Source of the DNA: Paractinoplanes atraurantiacus
GTDB taxonomy: Bacteria > Actinomycetota > Actinomycetes > Mycobacteriales > Micromonosporaceae
Assembly (NCBI RefSeq): GCF_900215205.1
Contig: NZ_OBDY01000020.1
Coordinates: forward strand, 123,392 to 187,391
DNA: 64,000 bases
Direction of reading: 5' to 3'
Made by a program: the position numbers and the translations under genes. Below are positions 8,744 through 17,437 of this stretch, one piece after another. The notes under the pieces were generated by a model. It searched no databases and was not told the DNA's origin. It saw nothing but the letters and a program-made list of their open reading frames with translations. The stretch's first letter is position 1. Each line of letters starts with the position of its first letter.

Positions 8744-9985
8744 TCACTTCCCTGGTACGGGTGTGTGTTTGCCGGCCATCGACATGTGCGCCGGCAGCGG
8801 GATCGGACGGCCCGGCAGCAGCAGATGCCAGTACATCCAGCGGAAGGCGAGCTTTCCCCAGTGGTTGACGGCGGACTCGCCCAGCAACCGGAAGGGCCCG
8901 GCCCCCGGCAGCGGATAGCGGCCGGGCAGCGGTTCGGTGTCGTAGTTGAAGTCGATGAGCAGCGCCTTGCCGGCGCCCGACTCCACGAAGCAGTTCGCGT
9001 GCCCGTCGAACCGGCCCGTCATCGGCCGGCCCGCGGCGTGCGCGACGAAGTTGTCCACGAGGACGTCGACGGCGAAGTGCGCCACCGAGCCGGCTTTCGA
9101 GGTCGGGATGTCGTTGGCGTCGCCGAGCGCGAAGATGTTGTCGTATCCCTTGGCGAGCATGGTGAAGCGGTCCACCGGCACCAGGTTCAGCTCGTCACCC
9201 AGGCCGGAACGGGCCACGAAGTCCGCGCCCATGTTCAGCGGTACGGTGACGAGCAGATCGAACGGGATCTCCCGCTCGTCGTACGAGATCAACCTGGTGC
9301 CGTCGATCCGCTCGACCAGGAAGTCCGGTTCCACGGTGACCTTCCGCTCGTCGAGCATCGAGCCCAGCCGGCCGGCGGCGATCGGCTTGGTGAAGGCACC
9401 CGGCAGCGGTGTGGCGTAGACCAGTTCCACCCGGTCACGCCGGCCGAGGCGGCGCAGGTGGTCGTCCGCCAGGAAGGTGAACTCCAGCGGGGCCACCGGG
9501 CATTTGATCGGCATGTCGGTGATGTGCACGACCAACCGCCCGGCGTCGAAGCGCTCCAGGGCTTTCGCGAGGGCGGCGGCGCCCTCGTACGTGTAGAAGT
9601 CGAAGATCGTTTTACGCCACTGCCCGCCGTCGAGCATGCCCGGTGTCTGGTCGGGCCGTGGTGTCACGCCCGTGGCGATCACCAGATCGTCGTAGGGCAG
9701 CGACCGCCCGTCGAGGAGCAGCACCTGGTTCCGGGCGGCATCGACGCGATCCACCTCGGCGCGGATCACGTCGACGCCGGGGCCGATCAACGGCGCGGCC
9801 GGCCTGACCACCTGCTCCGGCTCGTACGCGCCGAAGGGCAGGAACAGATATCCCGGCTGGTAGAAGTGCCGGTCGCTCATGTCAACCACGGTGATGCGCC
9901 ACTCGTCGCGGCTGAGCTTGCGCCGCAGCTTGTTGACCACCATGGTTCCGGCTGTCCCGGCGCCCAGAACGAGAAGCTGTCGCAT
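8744..9985 (-). CDS. FAD-dependent oxidoreductase, sulfide:quinone oxidoreductase-like
   Basis: This 413-residue flavoprotein has a Rossmann FAD-binding start (LVLGAGTAGTMVVNKL), FYQPGYLFLPFG, DDLVIATGVTPRP, and the second FAD motif NIFALGDANDIPTSKAGSVAHF, the layout of sulfide:quinone oxidoreductases. Cys residues in DMPIKCPVAPLEF and HANCFVESGAGK are candidates for the redox-active sulfur centre. The C-terminal segment WGKLAFRWMYWHLLLPG fits membrane association near the quinone pool. It would oxidise sulfide to sulfane sulfur, which the adjacent DsrC- and DsrE-like proteins could carry. Its stop overlaps the possible GTG of the DsrC-like gene. A weaker DosR-type box lies 59 bp upstream. 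Exact substrate unproven. Confidence 0.8.
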   Translation of the reverse strand: MRQLLVLGAGTAGTMVVNKLRRKLSRDEWRITVVDMSDRHFYQPGYLFLPFGAYEPEQVVRPAAPLIGPGVDVIRAEVDRVDAARNQVLLLDGRSLPYDDLVIATGVTPRPDQTPGMLDGGQWRKTIFDFYTYEGAAALAKALERFDAGRLVVHITDMPIKCPVAPLEFTFLADDHLRRLGRRDRVELVYATPLPGAFTKPIAAGRLGSMLDERKVTVEPDFLVERIDGTRLISYDEREIPFDLLVTVPLNMGADFVARSGLGDELNLVPVDRFTMLAKGYDNIFALGDANDIPTSKAGSVAHFAVDVLVDNFVAHAAGRPMTGRFDGHANCFVESGAGKALLIDFNYDTEPLPGRYPLPGAGPFRLLGESAVNHWGKLAFRWMYWHLLLPGRPIPLPAHMSMAGKHTPVPGK

Positions 9986-10043
9986 GACACGTACCCCCTC
10001 GCTTGCTGTCTCCCACGGTAGGAGCGGGGCAAGCTGTTACCCA

Positions 10044-10057
10044 GGGACGCACGCCCC
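10044..10057 (-). promoter_or_regulatory. Weak DosR-type box before the flavoprotein gene
   Basis: GGGACGCACGCCCC, 59-72 bp upstream of the flavoprotein start, agrees with about 10 of 14 positions of the GGGACTWWAGTCCC core. It is weaker than the boxes near the nar genes but sits at the expected distance. Confidence 0.4.
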
Positions 10058-10081
10058 GTCGGCCAGGGCACATGGGCACGA

Positions 10082-10570
10082 CTACGGGCGGGAGGTGGCG
10101 CTGGCGGTTCCCGTCCACGCGGCCTTGGAGCCGGAGTCGCCGATTCGGTAGGTGCCGTACACGCCGGCAACGGCGACAGCGACCGACAGCGCCGCGACCG
10201 CGTAGGTCACCGCGGGTGACGCCGGGGCCAGATAGGTACGACGGCTGCTCTCCTCCCGGCGCCTCCACCAGACGATCAGGGCCAGCGCGGCGACGGGAAC
10301 GGCGTAGAAGAGCGCCGTGTCGCCCAGTTCGGCGTGCCGGTGCACCAGCTCGGTGGGTGGCACCCGCCGCTCCAGCCACTCGCCCGCGCTGGTGGTCAAC
10401 GGCACGAGCGCGACCACGCCGGCCGACAGCACGGCGTTAGGCCCGGCCAGTCTGCTCCGGGCCGCCGGCCACCAGGCCGTCAGGACGAGCAGGAACGCGC
10501 TCAACGGCAAGAGCACGACCACGGCGTGTACGAGCAGGATGTGCGCCGGGAGCCCATTGATGGTGGACAT
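10082..10570 (-). CDS. DUF2231-like small membrane protein
   Basis: The 162-residue protein has four hydrophobic segments and opens NGLPAHILLVHAVVVLLPLSAFLL, resembling DUF2231 proteins, in which the conserved HxLLVH motif is followed by the first membrane helix. A second histidine-containing stretch (VHRHAELGDTALFY) precedes the third helix. The ATG at 10570 is preceded by GGGAGGA at good spacing; an upstream in-frame extension lacks this. It is divergent to the response regulator that follows (124 bp apart) and upstream of the flavoprotein operon in the same direction. The function is unknown; a heme or electron-transfer role has been suggested for relatives but is not shown here. Confidence 0.6.
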   Translation of the reverse strand: MSTINGLPAHILLVHAVVVLLPLSAFLLVLTAWWPAARSRLAGPNAVLSAGVVALVPLTTSAGEWLERRVPPTELVHRHAELGDTALFYAVPVAALALIVWWRRREESSRRTYLAPASPAVTYAVAALSVAVAVAGVYGTYRIGDSGSKAAWTGTASATSRP

Positions 10571-10694
10571 GCGAAGTCCTCCCAAGGTCGATACGGGACG
10601 AATTGGATGATGAGCTGCCGACGGCCGTCGCAGATCATCAGCGTACGGAGGGAATTCTTGGAGTTTTCCGATCCGGGCGCGGCAGGCTTGGGGT

Positions 10695-11387
10695 GTGGAC
10701 ACGACCATCGAGCAGCCGGGCGACGGCACGGCCCGGCGGATCCTGCTCGTGGAGGACGACCGGGAACTCGGCCCGCTTCTCCTGCGGCTCTTCCGCGGCG
10801 CCGGATACGCCGCCGACCTCGCCGCCGACGGCCAGGCCGGGCTGCACCTCGGCCTGACCCGCCGCTACGGCGTGCTCGTGATAGACCGGGGTCTGCCGGC
10901 CATCGAGGGCCTCGACCTGCTGGCCCGGCTGCGGCGCCGCGGCGTCGGGACACCGGCTCTGCTGCTGACCGCGCTGGGCACCGTCGGTGACCGGGTGGCC
11001 GGGCTCGACGGCGGCGCCGAGGACTACATGGTCAAACCGTTCGAGGTGGACGAGCTGCTGGCCCGTGTCCGGGCCCTGATGCGCCGCCCGGCCGGAGCCC
11101 GCACGGCGCTGCCGCTCGGCGCGGCCGAGTTCGACCTTGTCTCCCGGGAGGTCCACGGCGACGACGGCGCCGTCACCCGGCTCTCGGGCCGGGAAGCCGA
11201 TCTTCTCCGCATGCTGGCCGAGACGCCGGACCGCGTGTTCACCCGTGCCGAGATCGTCCGCCGGGTCTTCCCCGACGCGGCGGCCGAGGCGCTGGTCGAC
11301 ACCTATGTGCACTATCTGCGGCGCAAGCTCGGCGCCGGGGCGGTGCACACCGTCAGGGGCGCCGGCTATCGCCTGGGTGCGTTGTGA
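10695..11387 (+). CDS. OmpR-family response regulator
   Basis: The 230-residue two-component regulator carries a receiver (residues 15-130) with EDD, phospho-acceptor Asp in VLVIDRGLP and Lys in YMVKPFEVDELL, then a winged-helix domain (about 140-228) ending HTVRGAGYRLGAL. It would bind DNA when phosphorylated by the kinase encoded directly downstream. GTG at 10695 is the only start that gives a full receiver. The stop overlaps the GTG of the kinase (GTGA), so the pair is translationally coupled. Targets are unknown; the divergent DUF2231-like gene is the nearest candidate. Confidence 0.9.
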   Translation: MDTTIEQPGDGTARRILLVEDDRELGPLLLRLFRGAGYAADLAADGQAGLHLGLTRRYGVLVIDRGLPAIEGLDLLARLRRRGVGTPALLLTALGTVGDRVAGLDGGAEDYMVKPFEVDELLARVRALMRRPAGARTALPLGAAEFDLVSREVHGDDGAVTRLSGREADLLRMLAETPDRVFTRAEIVRRVFPDAAAEALVDTYVHYLRRKLGAGAVHTVRGAGYRLGAL

Positions 11388-12607
11388 GGGGCACCGACCC
11401 GGACCGGTTGCTGCTGCGGCGGGCCCGCCGGGCGCTGGCGTTGCAGAACATGGCGGCCGTCGCGGTCATCGTGCTGATCGCCGGGCTGATCGTGGCGTAC
11501 GGCGTCGCGTGGGGCCAGCGCAGCGATCTGGAGCGCTCGCTGCGGCAGACGGCCGCCACCGAGGAGGACGTGGTCGACCCGCCGCCCGGCAGCTGGATCT
11601 TCACCCTGGACCCGGCCGGCCGGTTGTCGTCGACCGGCGGCGCGCCCACCGGTTTTCCCGACCGCGCCGCGCTCGGCCGGGTGCGGGCCGGCGGGGCCGC
11701 CGAGACGACCGCCGTCGATGTCGCCGGTACCGACTACCTGGTGGTCACCCAGGCCCGCGGCGCCGAGACCGTGCAGGTGGTCGGCAGCCTGGCCGCACAG
11801 GAACGGGAGCGGCACCGGCTCCTCACGGCGCTGGGCGTCGCGGCCGCGGTCGGCCTCGCCGCCGCGGCGGCTTCCGGGATCCTGCTGGCGCGCCGCGCCA
11901 CCGCCCCGCTGGGCCAAGCGCTGGCCCGGCAGCGCCGGTTCGTCGCCGACGCCAGCCACGAGCTGCGCACACCGGTCACCCAACTGCACACGCGCGCCCA
12001 GTTGCTGCATCAGGATCTGAGGGCCGGCTCCTCGCCGGCCGAGATGGCCGCGGACGTCGAACAGCTGCTGACGGGCACCCGTCAGCTGGGCGAGGTGATC
12101 GACGATCTGCTGCTCTCCACCCAACTCGAGAACAGCGCCGGCGCGGCGGAAGAGGTCGACCTCGGGGTCGTGGCGGCCGGCGCGGTGACGGCCTTCACGG
12201 CCCGGGCTCAGGAGCTGGGGGTGTCCCTCGTGCTGACCACCGACGCCGAGGCTCCTTCGCTGGTCACCGGCCGGGAGGCGGCGCTGCGCCGGGTGGTGAC
12301 GGCCCTGCTGGACAATGCGCTGAGCCACACCGCGGCCGGAGGGCGGGTGAGCGTGGATCTTCGATCCCGGCTCGAAGACCACCTGGTGATCCTGACGGTC
12401 CGTGACGACGGCACCGGCTTCGAGCCGGGCGACGCGGACCGCATCTTCGACCGGTTCGCCCGTGGCCACGCCGATCAGCGCCGCTTCGGGCTCGGTCTGG
12501 CGCTGGCGCGGGAGGTGGTCGCCGGGCACGGCGGCACCATCGAGGCGGGCGCGGAGCCCGGCCACGGAGCGGTTTTCACCGTACGGCTTCCGGCGTTGCG
12601 ACCGTGA
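11384..12607 (+). CDS. Sensor histidine kinase
   Basis: The 407-residue membrane kinase is the partner of the preceding regulator. Membrane helix 1 is at about residues 22-45, a sensor region of about 90 residues contains the short PPPGSWIFTLDPAGRL stretch, helix 2 is at about 148-172, then HisKA with ADASHELRTPVTQLHTRAQ, and a HATPase domain with LLDNALSHTAAGG (N box), VRDDGTGFEPGD (G1) and RFGLGLALA (G2). All catalytic boxes are intact. There is no clear HAMP domain. It ends 18 bp before the convergent AraC-type gene. Signal unknown. Confidence 0.88.
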   Translation: MRGTDPDRLLLRRARRALALQNMAAVAVIVLIAGLIVAYGVAWGQRSDLERSLRQTAATEEDVVDPPPGSWIFTLDPAGRLSSTGGAPTGFPDRAALGRVRAGGAAETTAVDVAGTDYLVVTQARGAETVQVVGSLAAQERERHRLLTALGVAAAVGLAAAAASGILLARRATAPLGQALARQRRFVADASHELRTPVTQLHTRAQLLHQDLRAGSSPAEMAADVEQLLTGTRQLGEVIDDLLLSTQLENSAGAAEEVDLGVVAAGAVTAFTARAQELGVSLVLTTDAEAPSLVTGREAALRRVVTALLDNALSHTAAGGRVSVDLRSRLEDHLVILTVRDDGTGFEPGDADRIFDRFARGHADQRRFGLGLALAREVVAGHGGTIEAGAEPGHGAVFTVRLPALRP

Positions 12608-12625
12608 GCGGCCGTCCCGCGTCCC

Positions 12626-13573
12626 TCACCACTGCTGGAGGGTCTCGCGGGGACTGGCGCCGTACCGGCTGCGATAGGCCGCCGCGAAGCGGCCGAGATG
12701 GGCGAAGCCCCACCGGTAGGCGATTTCGGTCACCGTGGTCCTCCGGGGATCCGCGGCGCGCAGTTCGTCGTGGACACGCGCGAGCCGGACGTGACGCAGG
12801 TACGCCATCGGGGTGCAGCCGAGATAGCGCTGGAAGCCGGCTTGCAGGGCACGCACGCCGACGCCGGCGGCGGCGGCCAGCTCGGCCAGCGTGAACGGGC
12901 TCTCCGGACTGGCCTGGATCGCGTCGACCGCCCGGCGTACCGGCTGTGGCCGGTACGCGGCCGTCCGCCGGGTCAGCGCTTCACGCCGAGGGTGGTCGAT
13001 GGCCAGCAGCAGTCCCATGGTCAGGCTGTCCTGTAGCTGCCGCACGATGAGCGGCTCGCGCAACAGACCGGTGTCGTTCCCGAACTCGGCCGCCACCAGC
13101 CTGATCATCGCCGCCCAGCTGCGCCCCAGCCCGGCGGCGATGTCGAGGCCGGCGGCGAACAGGATCGGTGTCTCGACCGGCGCGTCCAGCAGAGAGGTCA
13201 ACTGCTGCTCCAGCGCGACCCGGTTGATCTTGACACCGAGTTGGCGGCAGTCCGCACCCCAGCGGCCGATGACGACCTCCTCGCCGACGCGGAACAGCGG
13301 CGCCCGGCACCCCTCCCCCACGATCGGCCGCCCGCCCTGGCGGGCCTCGAGCCGTCCGGCGACCGGCACACCGACCTGGTACGCGTCGGGATGCTCGTAG
13401 CCGAGCGTGACTTCCGCGCCGTACCTGACATCGCCGATGGTCAGCGCGCCGAGTCGCAACAGGTTGAACCGGGCGTCCAAGCGCCCCGACCGCCGCCTCG
13501 GATGGAGGAATTTCCGGGGGTAGAAATGCTGGCCGCCGAAAGAACGGACCTCGTCCACATCGGTGGAGCGCAA
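12626..13573 (-). CDS. AraC-family transcriptional regulator
   Basis: A transcription factor of about 315 residues. The N-terminal half is a cupin-like AraC-binding-2 domain (HPDAYQVGVPVAGRLEARQGG). Residues about 210-315 carry the paired helix-turn-helix of the AraC/XylS family: FTLAELAAAAGVGVRALQAGFQRYLGCTPMAYLRHVRLARVH followed by TVTEIAYRWGFAHLGRFAAAYRSRYGASP. The start is uncertain: the longest frame opens with TTG at 13573, and a GTG at 13558 is an alternative; neither has a strong ribosome binding site. Neighbours give no obvious target. Family assignment is secure. Confidence 0.85.
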   Translation of the reverse strand: MRSTDVDEVRSFGGQHFYPRKFLHPRRRSGRLDARFNLLRLGALTIGDVRYGAEVTLGYEHPDAYQVGVPVAGRLEARQGGRPIVGEGCRAPLFRVGEEVVIGRWGADCRQLGVKINRVALEQQLTSLLDAPVETPILFAAGLDIAAGLGRSWAAMIRLVAAEFGNDTGLLREPLIVRQLQDSLTMGLLLAIDHPRREALTRRTAAYRPQPVRRAVDAIQASPESPFTLAELAAAAGVGVRALQAGFQRYLGCTPMAYLRHVRLARVHDELRAADPRRTTVTEIAYRWGFAHLGRFAAAYRSRYGASPRETLQQW

Positions 13574-13743
13574 AGAGGCGCGCTGGGCCCCCGCGCCCTT
13601 TGCGGCCGCGCTGTCCGTCCCATGAGGTACCAGGTCGCACCGCCTTTCACGCTGGCCGCCGCCACCCAGCCTAATCGGGGGCCTTCAGCCCTGATCGGGA
13701 CACGGCGGTAACCTGGACTCCGCATCCCGGGCTCGGAGGTGCT

Positions 13744-14679
13744 GTGGCTCGACGTGGGAGGCAGACGCTGCGGGCGATGGTCGCCGCGACGGCGGTCATG
13801 GTCATGGTGGCCTGCGGCTCGGACGAGACTCCCTCGCCGCCGGCCGGTTCGCCGGCGGCGATGCCGGCGAGCGGCACCGGCACGGTCGAGGTCGGGGGCC
13901 GGCGGGTGACGGTGCACGTCCCGGCCTCGTACGATCCCGGCCGTCCGGCGCCCTTGGTGGTGGGGCTGCACGGTTACAGCTCCGACGCCGGGGAACTGGA
14001 GTCGTACCTGGGCCTGACCGCCCAGTCGGACAAGCGGACGTTCGTATACGCCTATCCGGACGGCTCGGCCGACGACCGGGGCGACCAGTTCTGGAACGCC
14101 ACTGACGCGTGCTGCGCCTTCTACGGCAAGCCCGACGACTCCCGGTACCTCAGCGAGCTCATCGCCACGCTGCGGCGTTCCTACGGGATCGACGGCGCCC
14201 GCGTCTACCTGATCGGCCACTCGAACGGCGGGTTCATGGCGTTCCGGATGGCCTGCGACCACGCCGACCAGGTCACCGCGATCGTCTCCCTGAACGGCGC
14301 GAGCTGGAACGACGCCGGCCGATGCCGGCCGTCCCAACCGGTGAGTGTGCTGGCCATCCACAGCAGCACCGACGAGACCGTCGCGTTCGGCGGCGGGGAC
14401 ATCAACGGGATCGCCTATCCGTCCGCAGCCACCACGGTCACCCAGTGGCAGGGCTACGACCAGTGCGCCGGCGCTGGCCGCGACGCTCCCGCCCTCGACC
14501 TGGTCACCGATCTGCCGGGCGCCGAAACCGCCGTCCGTTCCTACACTCAAGGCTGCGCCGGCGGCGCGACGGTCGAGGCGTGGACGATCAACGGCGGCAG
14601 CCACGTACCTCAGTTGGGCCCTGCCTTCACGCCGGCCGTCACCGACTTCCTGCTCTCTCGAACCAAGGCCGCCCGATAG
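13744..14679 (+). CDS. Secreted lipoprotein esterase, LpqC/PHB-depolymerase-like
   Basis: The 311-residue exported hydrolase has an N-terminus with basic residues, a hydrophobic stretch and a lipobox-like VMVACGS, so it is probably a lipoprotein. The mature domain shows PLVVGLHGYSSDAGELESY, YPDGSADDRGDQFWNATDACCAF, the nucleophile elbow GHSNGGFMAFRMACDH, and a late His in NGGSHVPQLG. This is the LpqC/feruloyl-esterase/PHB-depolymerase pattern. It would cleave ester bonds of an extracellular substrate not identifiable from sequence. GTG at 13744 follows GGAGGT closely. It is convergent with narK (72 bp between stops). Confidence 0.85.
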   Translation: MARRGRQTLRAMVAATAVMVMVACGSDETPSPPAGSPAAMPASGTGTVEVGGRRVTVHVPASYDPGRPAPLVVGLHGYSSDAGELESYLGLTAQSDKRTFVYAYPDGSADDRGDQFWNATDACCAFYGKPDDSRYLSELIATLRRSYGIDGARVYLIGHSNGGFMAFRMACDHADQVTAIVSLNGASWNDAGRCRPSQPVSVLAIHSSTDETVAFGGGDINGIAYPSAATTVTQWQGYDQCAGAGRDAPALDLVTDLPGAETAVRSYTQGCAGGATVEAWTINGGSHVPQLGPAFTPAVTDFLLSRTKAAR

Positions 14680-14750
14680 ACGCGCGTACCTGGTCGGCGG
14701 TGTCCCAGTCCGTGACTTGTCGGCCAGCCGCAGTCTAGGCAAATGTCCGG

Positions 14751-15962
14751 TCAGGCCGCGGCGATCGCTTCGCGGCGACGGCCGACCGACAGCAGGTCCA
14801 GCAGCAGAGCGGCGAGGGCCACGACGGCCAGCAGGACCAGTCCGAGGGCGTACGAGTGGTAGCTGCCGTAGAGGGAGCCCATGATCAGCGGTGGGATGAA
14901 GCCGCCGAGTCCGCCGGCCGCGCCGACGACGCCGGTGACCGAGCCGACCTGGCTGGCCGGGGCCTTCTGGGCGACGAGGGCGAAGGTGGCGCCGCTGCCG
15001 GTGCCCAGCGCCGCCGCCATGCCAAGGAACGCGACGGTGCCGATGGGCGCCAGTCCCGGCGTGAAGGACTGCGCCAGCGCGCCGAGGACGACGGCGCCGA
15101 GGCTGACGGCGAGCACGCGGCTGGGCGAGATGCGGTCGGACAGCCAGCCGCCGACCGGGCGCATCAGCACGGCGAGCAGGACGAAGCCGGCCATCCGGTT
15201 CGCGGCGTCGGCCTGGGTCAGGCCGTACGCGTTCTTGAGGTACGCCGGCAGGTAGACGGAGAAGGCGACGTAGCCGCCGAACACGACCGCGTACAGCGCG
15301 GCGGCCTGCCATGTGATGCGCAGCTTGAGGGTCGCGTTGAGGCGCGCCGCGAACGGCGTGGTCGGCACTACGCGGCTGGGCGCGTCCCGCAGCACCAGCC
15401 AGGCGACGACGGCGTAGACGGCGAGGACCGTCGCGGTGATCAGGAACGGGGTTCGCAGGCTGTTGGCGTCGACCAGCTTGACGGTGGTCAGGGCGCTGAT
15501 CGCAGTGCCGCCCATGCCCATGCCGAAGACGCCGACGGCGAAGCCGCGCCGCTCGGGTGGGAACCAGGCGTTCACGAAGGGCACGCCGACGGCGAAGGCG
15601 GTGCCGCCGATGCCGAGGAAGAACCCGCCGACGAGGATTGCGGCGAGCGAGTCGTGGCCGAACAGGCCGAGGTAGAGCACCGGGACGATGGTGGACAGGG
15701 ACACCAGCGGGAACATGATCCGGCCACCGAACCGGTCGGTCAGGGCACCGATCGGGATCCGGCCGAGCGATCCCACCACGACGGGCACGGCCACCAGCAG
15801 CGACTGCTGGAAGGAGCTCAGGTGCAGAACGGCGGTGAACTTGGTGGCGAGCGGGCTGAGCAGCGCCCAGGCCCAGAAGTTGACGGCGAATCCGATCGTC
15901 GCGAGGGCGAGCATGACGCCGCGGCTACCGCCTCTGGTCGCTCGAAGCTGGGACGTGCTCAT
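14751..15962 (-). CDS. narK: Nitrate/nitrite transporter NarK
   Basis: This major-facilitator protein of 403 residues has about 12 membrane helices. It bears the nitrate/nitrite porter signatures GTAFAVGVPFVNAWFPPERRGFAVGVFGMGMGG and, in the second half, GSVTGVVGAAGGLGGFIPPL. It would import nitrate and/or export nitrite for the Nar enzyme encoded just upstream. ATG at 15962 follows GGAGGAGCC. It is the last gene of the nar group, separated from narI by a 96-bp gap that holds a strong DosR-type box (16041-16054), so it can be transcribed on its own under hypoxia as well as by readthrough. Confidence 0.92.
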   Translation of the reverse strand: MSTSQLRATRGGSRGVMLALATIGFAVNFWAWALLSPLATKFTAVLHLSSFQQSLLVAVPVVVGSLGRIPIGALTDRFGGRIMFPLVSLSTIVPVLYLGLFGHDSLAAILVGGFFLGIGGTAFAVGVPFVNAWFPPERRGFAVGVFGMGMGGTAISALTTVKLVDANSLRTPFLITATVLAVYAVVAWLVLRDAPSRVVPTTPFAARLNATLKLRITWQAAALYAVVFGGYVAFSVYLPAYLKNAYGLTQADAANRMAGFVLLAVLMRPVGGWLSDRISPSRVLAVSLGAVVLGALAQSFTPGLAPIGTVAFLGMAAALGTGSGATFALVAQKAPASQVGSVTGVVGAAGGLGGFIPPLIMGSLYGSYHSYALGLVLLAVVALAALLLDLLSVGRRREAIAAA

Positions 15963-16040
15963 GGCTCCTCCACGGGTCGCTTGTTCCGGCCCGCTTGGGC
16001 CTTCCGCGACCAGCGTTCCGTGGTCCGCCGGCCGGCAGTA

Positions 16041-16054
16041 GGGACCTTGGTCCT
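16041..16054 (-). promoter_or_regulatory. DosR/DevR-type box before narK
   Basis: GGGACCTTGGTCCT is a near-perfect palindrome 79-92 bp upstream of the narK ATG, between narK and narI. A further imperfect half site (AGGACC, 16062-16067) follows inside the narI stop region, giving the paired-site look common at DosR promoters. Confidence 0.7.
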
Positions 16055-16058
16055 TCGC

Positions 16059-16799
16059 TCACAGGACCAAGCTGCCGGGGCCGCCGTCACGTACTGCGGC
16101 GGGAGTCGGCTGCGGCGCCGGGGCGGGACTGCGGCGGGCGCGGTAGACGACGTACGGGCGCCAGAGGTAGGCGAGCGGAGCGGACCACACGTGGACGAGC
16201 CGGGTGAACGGCCAGAGGGCGAGGAAGAGGAAGCCGCCGAGGGCGTGCAGCTGGTAGACGAGCGGTGCGCTGGTCATGAGCTCGGTGTGCGGCTGGAACC
16301 AGAAGATGCCGCGGAACCAGACGGCGATGGTCTCCCGGTAGTCGTAGCCACCGCCGAGCATGTTCTTGCCAATTGTGGCGGTCATGCCGAGGACGACCAT
16401 GGCGGTCAGAAAGGCGTACAGGACCTTGTCCATGGTTGTGGTGACGCGCCGGATCCGGCCGGCGGCGAACCGGCGGGCGATCAGCAACACCAGTCCGGCG
16501 ACGAGCATGAGCCCGGTAGCCGTGCCGGCCGAGACCGAGACCAGGTGGTAGACGTGCTCGGGCACGCCGAGCCGGCCGGTCAGGGAGGCGGGGATCAGCA
16601 GGCCCATGGCGTGTCCGCCGATGACACCGAACGCTCCGAGGTGGAACAGCGGAGAACTGAGCCGCAGGAGCCGGTTCTCCAGAAGCTGGCTCGTGTGGGT
16701 GGTCCAGCCGAACTGGTCGTAACGCCACCGCCAGACGTGCCCGGCGACGAAGACTGTGAGGCAGGCGTACGGCAGGACGACCCAGAGCAACGTGTTCAT
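16059..16799 (-). CDS. narI: Respiratory nitrate reductase gamma subunit (cytochrome b)
   Basis: The 246-residue membrane subunit NarI takes electrons from the quinol pool and passes them through two b hemes to NarH. Five hydrophobic helices are visible. The expected heme-ligand histidines occur in FVAGHVWRWRYDQFGW, GVIGGHAMG, YQLHALGGFLF and TRLVHVWSAP. The length matches the family. ATG at 16799 overlaps the narJ stop (ATGA). The C-terminal tail is rich in Pro and Ala and variable in the family. Confidence 0.93.
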   Translation of the reverse strand: MNTLLWVVLPYACLTVFVAGHVWRWRYDQFGWTTHTSQLLENRLLRLSSPLFHLGAFGVIGGHAMGLLIPASLTGRLGVPEHVYHLVSVSAGTATGLMLVAGLVLLIARRFAAGRIRRVTTTMDKVLYAFLTAMVVLGMTATIGKNMLGGGYDYRETIAVWFRGIFWFQPHTELMTSAPLVYQLHALGGFLFLALWPFTRLVHVWSAPLAYLWRPYVVYRARRSPAPAPQPTPAAVRDGGPGSLVL

Positions 16800-17437
16800 C
16801 TTCCGGCCTCCACGGTGGAGCAGGTCGGGTACGGGGAAAGGTCCGGGCCGGCGCCGATGCTCTCGAGGCCGACCGCCTCGACGGGCGGCCCGTCGACGGC
16901 CAGCGCGCTGATGGCGGCCCGATCGTCGTCGGTGAGCTCGGGCAAGACCGCGCAGACCGCGTCCAGCAGGTGCCGGTACGGCGTACCGGAATCGGTCAGC
17001 GCGGCGCGGAGAAGCTCGAGACCCTGCCGGTGCTGGCGCAGCGGCGCTTCGCCGTCACCAGGGCCGGCCGCGGCCGCGAACTCCAGCACGATCGGGAGCA
17101 GGTCGGGCAGTTCGCCGTCGGCGAGCCGCAGGCCGTGGGCCCGGTAGCGCTGCTTGAGCACGAGCAGCGCCATCCCGCGCTTGCGGGTGTCACCGTGCAG
17201 GTAGTACGTGAGGTAGAGGCCCGAACGACGTCGCAGGTCGAAGGTCCGCACATACTCGCGCTGGGCCTCGATGGGCGAGACGCCAAGGAGCCAGTCGAGA
17301 AAGGCGACGACCTCTTCTCGTACGGAGTCGGGCTCGATCAGCGCGGCGGCGGCCCTCAGGTCGTCGCCGGCGTCCAGCAGCTCGGCGTCGGGGTAGGTGA
17401 GCAGCAGCGAGGCCAGCTCGAACACGCGCGCCCTCAC
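16796..17437 (-). CDS. narJ: Nitrate reductase assembly chaperone NarJ
   Basis: This 213-residue cytoplasmic chaperone of the TorD/NarJ family is needed to insert the molybdenum cofactor into NarG before membrane docking; it is not part of the final enzyme. Family features seen are VFELASLLLTYPD at the start, the YVRTFDLRRRSGLYLTYYLHGDTRKRG core and ELPDLLPIVLEFAA. GTG at 17437 overlaps the narH stop (GTGA) and its own stop overlaps narI (ATGA), so narHJI is translationally coupled. Confidence 0.92.
   Translation of the reverse strand: MRARVFELASLLLTYPDAELLDAGDDLRAAAALIEPDSVREEVVAFLDWLLGVSPIEAQREYVRTFDLRRRSGLYLTYYLHGDTRKRGMALLVLKQRYRAHGLRLADGELPDLLPIVLEFAAAAGPGDGEAPLRQHRQGLELLRAALTDSGTPYRHLLDAVCAVLPELTDDDRAAISALAVDGPPVEAVGLESIGAGPDLSPYPTCSTVEAGR

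Noticed and set aside
10571..10694. A DosR-type box in the gap before the OmpR-family regulator
   Set aside because: Fragments such as AAGTCC and AAGGTC are present but not in palindromic order or spacing.
14856..17147. A 763-codon open frame on the plus strand
   Set aside because: It lies antisense to narK, narI and narJ, all of which show full family motifs; its composition is Gly/Glu/Arg-rich without any domain.
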